Below, in pieces: positions 57,539 to 64,000 of a DNA stretch of 64,000 nucleotides. This stretch comes from Musa acuminata AAA Group (Eukaryota; Streptophyta; Magnoliopsida; Zingiberales; Musaceae), in contig NC_088345.1 in assembly GCF_036884655.1 (NCBI RefSeq), positions 30,655,001 to 30,719,000 of the forward strand, read 5' to 3'. Each line of letters starts with the position of its first letter. The first letter of the stretch is position 1. The notes beneath the pieces were generated by a model, which had not been told where the DNA came from, did not search any database, and saw only the letters and a list, made by a program, of their open reading frames with translations. The translations under genes were made by a program, and so were the position numbers.

Positions 57539-58417
57539 ATGGCTCTTCATGGCTTTCAAGAGGACTTATCGGTCTTTCGTCCACCGTTGTTTAATGGATT
57601 GGACTACACTTATTGGAAAACTCGAATGAGAGTTTTCTTGATTTCTATGAATTTGGATTTATCGAATATCATTGAAAACGGTTTTCAACTTCCCTCTAAA
57701 CCAATGAACGAATGGTCGGATTTGGAGAAGAAGTATTTTTCTTTAAACGCAAAGGCTATGAATGCCTTATTTTGCGCTTTGGACAAAAATGAGTTCAATC
57801 GGATTTCTACGTGCGAAACGGCTTCTAACATTTGGCGAACACTTGAAATCACGCACGAGGGAACTAGTAGAGTCAAAGACTCGAAAGTTAACATTTTATT
57901 GTATGATTTTGAGCTTTTTCGAATGCAACCAAGTGAGACTATAGGCGACATGTACACCCGTTTCACGGATGTCGTCAATAGTTTAAGAGCTCTTGAAAAA
58001 TGTTTTTTGGATTTTGAACTTGCAAACAAGATTTTGCGTTCTCTTTCTAAGAAGTGGGATTCAAAAGTAACTGCAATACAAGAAGCTAAAAACCTAAACA
58101 ACTTACCACTTGAAGAACTAATTGGTTCATTGATAACATATGAAATGGTGCACAATCCACATGATGAACATGATGAACAAAATCACCTTCCAATGAACAG
58201 GAAGGATTTGGAACTCTGGACAAATGAATACCACTTGAGCGATGACTCAAGTGATGAGGACAATGATGAACTTGAACTTCGAACACTAAATCTTAATAAG
58301 TTTATTAAACAAAAATCTAAAATAAATAATAAACTTGAACGAAGGAAGATGCCAAAGAAGAAGAACACAAAGTGGGATGAATCGAGCTCCTCCGAAGATG
58401 AGGAGAAAATCAAGTAA
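57539..58417 (+). CDS. Copia-type Gag without zinc knuckle (TR-GAG 1), early stop
   Basis: The frame encodes 292 residues and starts MALHGFQEDLSVFRPPLFNG. The UBN2-type Gag region has YTYWKTRMRVFLIS, LNAKAMNALFCALDKNEFNR, TRFTDVVNSLRALE and LPLEELIGSLITYEM. An acidic segment (HLSDDSSDEDNDE) and a basic tail with KKKNTKWDESSSSEDEEK follow; there is no CCHC knuckle. It ends at a stop that replaces the coding of a Lys-Ser pair in TR-GAG 2. In the same frame the text goes on as KVANYALIAFNDEV to IYFEIT at 58498, so 25 or so residues are lost by a recent stop. It carries one copy of the LPxNRKDL motif instead of the two in TR-GAG 2. No enzyme is encoded after it. Confidence 0.9.
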   Translation: MALHGFQEDLSVFRPPLFNGLDYTYWKTRMRVFLISMNLDLSNIIENGFQLPSKPMNEWSDLEKKYFSLNAKAMNALFCALDKNEFNRISTCETASNIWRTLEITHEGTSRVKDSKVNILLYDFELFRMQPSETIGDMYTRFTDVVNSLRALEKCFLDFELANKILRSLSKKWDSKVTAIQEAKNLNNLPLEELIGSLITYEMVHNPHDEHDEQNHLPMNRKDLELWTNEYHLSDDSSDEDNDELELRTLNLNKFIKQKSKINNKLERRKMPKKKNTKWDESSSSEDEEKIK

Positions 58418-58498
58418 GGCAAGGTGGCAAACTACGCCTTAATCGCTTTCAATGATGAGGTAATCGAAATCCCCCTAATTTATTTTGAAATTACTTGA

Positions 58499-61192
58499 TG
58501 CTTTCATGATGTATTTTCTCTTTTAGTTTAGAATTAATTTTTAAAAAATTACATGTTTTAAAAAAATTGTGATCATGCTAAGTAATTTCGAAAATGATAA
58601 TATTGCAAATAAATTGATCTTGATTGAAAATATGAAATCATGGTTAAGAAGTAATAATGTATATTACGTTGATTTCCATTGTTATTTCTTGATTTTGATT
58701 AAAAAAAAAAATCATGTTTGATTTGAAGAAATGCATAATGATGAAATTAAATATTTTGATTAACAATTTTATGCATAAGATTTTAAGCTGATGATAAGCA
58801 TGTGTTATTTTCATGAGTGTATTTGAAAAACTATGGCAAAAATGTGCTCAAATGCATGAACTCGTTTAGATTATTTTTCGGACTTTCCTGATTCAATGTT
58901 CAAATCACTTAATTGCCATGATGATTTTACACTATTACATGCCTTAATAACATGTTGGAAATTATGTGTTTTGGATACAAAATTTTTATGATCATGAGCA
59001 TGTTTTATCTTCATGATTGAACTTGAAAATCTATAGCAAAACCTTGTCCGAATGCATGAAAGTGTTAATTTCATTTTTGGATTCGCTTAACAATTAGTAT
59101 CATAACAATCGGATTTTCTCATACACTTATTATATGAAAAATATTTTTCTGAAATGGATTTGATGAAATGATTCTTGCTTATAAATTCCATCTTGAAATA
59201 TGAATGATAGTGTTTTTACTTGCAAAGATTTGTTTCACATACATATCTCCTATAATTTATGTGTAGCGAAAGAATTTATAAATCATAATACAATGATATT
59301 TCTAATGCAAAAATAAAGTACTTTTGTGATTCTTTGCTAAAGAAAATAATTATTAAAATCATGATCTTGATAATTATAACATGAAGCTCTTTATAAATCA
59401 AGATCGTTCATTATGCTCCCTACATTTATCAAAAAGGAATTCTTCAAATGAAATGTAACTTGTCTTTTGATTTCTCAGAATTCAATGAAGTGTCATATTG
59501 ATATCTTGATACTTGGAATATTTTAAAATGTGATCTTGATAAGAATATTTCAAGTTGCTCTTTGTACTATATCTTTTCAAATGAATCATGAGCCTTGATA
59601 TCATATATTTTATAATATAGAAATAACAAGATTTCTTTGCCTTGTATGTCTTGTGCGATGATTGTACATCAATTTGCTTTATTAAGAATTATATGAATCT
59701 TGATCATGAACTTGTTAAGAAGAATTTTAATGAACCATGAATCATATCTTTGGTATTCATGAATTGATCCTCATTGATATCTTTCATTGATATGATAAAT
59801 TATCATCTCATGATATATCGCATAATTATATCATGCTTTGTGATTGTATCATGTGATCTTTGCTGAATTTTCACATTGATATTCTTCATGACATGATTTC
59901 TTTACATTGTTGTCTTGTATACTTCATGTGATAATATGAATACATGAAACACTTATGATATGATTTTTATGCAATTCCTTGTATTCATGAAATGTTTATC
60001 TCATCACCCAATAATTCTTCTTGATATTCCTTATGTGATGATAAGAATACATGAAATATTCATTAATTTGTTTTGATGTATACAAATAAGAAGTTTCGAT
60101 CATGCATGATAGGATGTAATGAATTTTGACATTTAGATACCATCATTTGAATAGCTATGATCATGTTGCCAAAATGATATATCATGAATGCTTGAATATC
60201 ATGTTTGATATGCTCATAATGATGATTGATTTTTCGGTATCGTGCATAAAAAAAATGAAATGTTAATGAATTTGTGCATTAAAACTATAATGATGCACAA
60301 ATAAGAATGATTACTTACCTTTGTCATGATTTAGAAATTGATGTAAAGGGTTTTTCCATTTTTTTGACAATGACAAAGGGGGAGATAGATTGCTAGCACA
60401 ATTCAAGAAAAAGGCAAAATTTACAAAAGAGAAGAAATTGCTATCTTGAATAACACTTGCCAAATTGTTTGCTTGCCTCATGTAAAACATTATGTCTTGC
60501 TAGTTTGGCATTTTGATAGCTTGCACTCTGCAAAGAAAGCAAATATGACACTTCTCAAAAGAGAAGAAAGAGCTTGTTATCTTGAACATCACAAGCTTAC
60601 CAAACAAAAATTACAAAAGTGCTATCTTGTCTATCTCAAGAAGCAAAACTTGCATATCGTAAAAATTTGCTAGCGTGCAACTTGCATATTTCAAGAAGTA
60701 AGAGTTGCCTTCTTGAACATCTCTAAATTGCTAGCTTGCAAGTTCTAAAATGTTCTAACATTGCTAGCTTGCATGTTCTAAAAGTGCTATCTTGTATGCT
60801 GTAAAACTTGCATATCTAAAACTTGATAGCTTGAATGTTCTAAGCATGATGTAACATTTGCTAAATTTTCTGGCTTCAAAACTGCATGATGATAAAACTT
60901 GATATTATGTTTTTCATGCAATAAGTCAAACTAATATTCCAAACACAAGAATAGTCGGACTTCTCCTTTTTGTTGATGACAAAGGGGGAGAAGTATGATG
61001 TTATGCATAAGTTTATGCATAAGTTCATGATGACGTGTTGCAAGTATTCATGATGAATATTGCAATGAATTGAATTCAGTTTGAATTCAAGATTCTATCA
61101 ATATGCATATTGATAGGGGGAGTTTGTTTAAACTCCGGGAGTTAAGTTTAACTCCGTCATCAAGTGGTTGTCATCATCAAAAAGGGGGAGAT
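58499..61192 (+). other. TR-GAG 1 noncoding 3' region and polypurine tract
   Basis: About 2.7 kb resembling 26802-29473 through most of its length, with no supported frame. GCTAGCTTGC-type words lie at about 60380-60860. The tract AAAAAGGGGGAGAT ends at 61192. Confidence 0.8.
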
Positions 61193-63128
61193 TGTTGAAT
61201 CTCGTATTTTGACGATGAAACTACTTGATATATATTTTAATCTACGTTTTGAGTGATGCAGGATGCTTCGATCAGGATAAGATAATTAAAGCAGGAAAAT
61301 CATGTTGTGCCAGATGAACATGTTAGAAGATTGGACGTCGGGCCGGTGGATCGGTCGACGTATCGATAGAAGGCTTCGGGCCGTGGACTCGAGCATCGGG
61401 CCAAGAAGAGCGGGTATTGTGCCAAGGATATCGGAGTTGCAGAGTCAACTAGCCGATTGGGCAATAGGCTGCAGGAGAGGACGATGCGCCGAAGAATCGG
61501 ACGAAGCGTCGAGGGACCAATGAAATGCAAGACAACTTGGTTAATTGCTTAGGATTAATTGTCTCGATCGAAGTTTTATTTTACATGTGCAGGATTAACT
61601 ACGATGAAAGTAAGATATGCAGCAGGAGTTGCGCCGGAGTCAAGACAATGATCACGTTGGGAGTTCGAGAGTTCGACGGAAGTTCGTACAGTCGTCGGAG
61701 GTTCTGCGGGAACAAATCCGAGAAGTCCATGAGCTTGCCAAAGAAGCTCGTCGGAACTCGCCAAGTGAATCGTCGCAAGTCCAGGAGTTTGCCGGAAGTC
61801 CGCAGGAGCATCACCGAGGGTTCATCGGATGATCGACGGAAGTTCGTCGGAAACTCACCGGAAGAAGCGATTGTCGCACCGGAGCAAGTTGCAGTAAATG
61901 TCTGAGGAAATATCGTAGTTAGCACAATGATTAAGTTGGAAATGGGAGGTGATCCCATTAACTTAATCTTGGGGCAATTGGGCCATTGAAAAACCCAAAT
62001 TGGGCCGAATGGATCAACCCATTCGGACCCTGATTTCTGGCAGGAGGTGCAACCGCCCAAGCTAGGAGGTGGCACCGCCTGGGCTAAGTCTCCGAGCGAG
62101 ACTGGGTAGTGCAACCACCCCAACCAGGAGGTGGCACCGCTTGGGCTCAGTCTCCGAGCGAGACTGGGCGGTGCAACCTCCCCTGACAGGAGGTGGCACC
62201 GCTTGGGCTCGGTCTCCGAGCACTAGTTGAGCGGTGCAACCGCCTCAATCAGGAGGTTGCACCGCCTGAGCTCGGTCTTCGAGCTTTGGCAGGAGGTGCA
62301 ACCACCCTTGACAGGAGGTGGCACCGCCCAGAGGCTCAGTCTTCAAGCTCTGTCAGGCGGTGCAACCACTCTAGTCAGGAGGTGCAACCACCTGATCTCG
62401 GAATTCCGGGAATTGACAGTTTTGAGCTCCAAATTTGAACTAGGTTGGGGCCTATAAATACCCCACCCATTTAGCACTGAAAGAGCACAGAACACACACC
62501 GAAATCTTGATCTTGTTTTTTGATTTTTAGAGCTCAAAATTGTTGTAAAGGCCAAAAGTTCTTCTCCCTCTTTTCTTCCAAGTTCTGAGGTGTAAAGAGA
62601 GGAGAGAAAATTCTGTAAGGGTTGTCTCCTAAGCCCGTCAAAAGGAGTAAAACTGTAAAAGGGTGGTTGGCCTTTGCCTATTGAAGGAAGGCCTCTAGTT
62701 GACGTCGGTGACCTCGTCGGTGGAGGAAGCCAAAAGTGGAGTAGGTCAAGATTGACCGAACCACTGTAAATCTCGGTTTGCATTTACTTTGAGCATATTA
62801 TCATAACTGCAAACTGCTTTTATATCCTTGCTTAAACTGCATCTCGCCTAATCAAGTGATTTACGAATCAGCATTTAGACGTAAATCAGTTTCTTCGTAC
62901 GAATATCGTATTTCAGTTTGCGCTTATATTCTGGTTTTCATCATAACTGCAAACTGCCTTCATAGATTGACTTTAACATCATCTCGCTTGATCTTAAGTT
63001 AAAAGTAATCTTAGAATCGGCTTTCACACCAAAATCATTTTTATCATTCGAACGCAGTTTTTATTAATCGCAGAAAGATTTTCGCTGCACTAATTCACCC
63101 CCCCCTCTTAGTGCTCTTGATCCTAACA
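61193..63128 (+). repeat. TR-GAG 1, 3' LTR (1,936 bp)
   Basis: It runs TGTTGAATCTCGTATTT to CTTGATCCTAACA. Compared with the 5' LTR there are scattered base differences and almost no length change. It contains the micro-ORF 61302-61523, a palindrome array (62038-62395) and a C8 tract (63098-63105). Confidence 0.93.
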
Positions 63129-63445
63129 GTATCAAAGAGTGGAGCACTAATACAGGACATCCTTGGTGTCTCAAGTCTACGGACTAGATACACCACTAGG
63201 ACTACGGAATCGTTGTTTGACAATAAGGCATAATCAACCATCCAGCATTCCGTAAGCTAATCAATCAGTGAACTCATTCTCCAATGAGCACCTGTACTGT
63301 ATCCCTAGTGTCCCCACATGAGCAGCTATAAGATCACTTGTATCCATTATATGGATGGGTATACAATGCACTAGTTTGTCCGATTATCACGATGTCCCTA
63401 TCGAGTAACCTATGACCGGGATTATTTAGGATATGTGTTTAAAGG
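63129..63445 (-). repeat. LTR-B copy, second part
   Basis: It starts with the repeated GTATC and continues CAAAGAGTGGAGCAC, matching 6458 onwards. It ends at TGTGTTTAAAGG, short of the family end. Confidence 0.85.
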
Positions 63446-63503
63446 ATATGAAATCGGTTTCCACTAATTCACCCCCCCTCTTAGTGCCGCTCCGATCCTA
63501 ACA
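63446..63503 (+). repeat. LTR-A terminal fragment
   Basis: Fifty-eight bases end CACTAATTCACCCCCCCTC and TTAGTGCCGCTCCGATCCTAACA, the last bases of an LTR-A LTR. The rest of that LTR is absent. Confidence 0.75.

Positions 63504-64000
<497 letters not shown>

Larger units (their letters stand above)
55551..63128 (+). mobile_element. TR-GAG element 1 (gag-only)
   Basis: The 5' LTR is 55551-57488 (1,938 bp) and the 3' LTR 61193-63128 (1,936 bp). The primer site is 57491-57502 (TGGTATCAGAGC) and the polypurine tract 61180-61192. A perfect 5-bp target duplication GTATC flanks it (55546-55550 and 63129-63133). Deleting the element and one GTATC restores LTR-B text matching 6458-6490. Total 7,578 bp with no pol. 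Confidence 0.95.

Overview
This window looks like nuclear DNA of a flowering plant. It holds one ordinary gene in a thick layer of nested LTR retrotransposons with plant-type tRNA-iMet primer sites. The one host gene is an intronless NCS1-family (PLUTO-like) nucleobase transporter on the minus strand (11462-13024). Repeat style and the GC-rich, intronless gene suggest a monocot, possibly Musaceae (banana/enset); that placement is inference only. No rRNA, tRNA, CRISPR or bacterial-type operon was seen.

Layout. 1-2430: unassigned, repeat-like. 2436-6960: minus-strand Ty1-copia element ('Copia-B'), with gag-protease, a long leader, a primer site and its 5' LTR, but with the rest of pol missing. 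6961-10122: remnants of a second copia lineage ('LTR-A'), with two LTRs head to head. 10123-18747: the least repeat-dense part, with the transporter gene, a probable MITE (14931-15438) and one very old LTR. 18748-20624: decayed gag, LTR-A and LTR-B pieces. 20625-54461: an old, inactivated minus-strand copia element ('Copia-M') whose pol is split by two later insertions. 54462-64000: LTR-B pieces, one of which is split by another insertion, then a TA-rich microsatellite.

The main result is a family of gag-only elements with LTRs of about 1.6-2.3 kb. Three copies are full length: 23598-41515, 42541-50124 and 55551-63128. Each has two LTRs, a tRNA-iMet-type primer site, a polypurine tract and flanking 5-bp target duplications (ACAAG; TCAAT/CCAAT; GTATC). 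Each codes only for a copia Gag that has lost the CCHC zinc knuckle; protease, integrase, reverse transcriptase and RNase H are absent. They fit the known class of terminal-repeat retrotransposons with GAG (TR-GAG). Their LTR ends, primer site, gag and polypurine region match Copia-M, so Copia-M's family is the likely source and possibly the enzyme donor. Two copies have inserted into Copia-M itself. Their LTRs carry a dense array of short GC-rich palindromes, a recurrent small ORF and, in one copy, an 18-bp tandem repeat.

Inside the 3' LTR of the 23598-41515 copy lies a Ty3-gypsy-derived element (29899-39674, TSD ACAAT) with two 4,067-bp LTRs and only 1.6 kb of decayed internal sequence. The LTRs look almost identical (two differences noticed), so this is the youngest insertion seen. 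Each LTR holds a purine-rich tract of about 1.6 kb that produces long but spurious low-complexity ORFs. Relative order in the central stack: Copia-M first, then the two TR-GAG copies, then the gypsy derivative.
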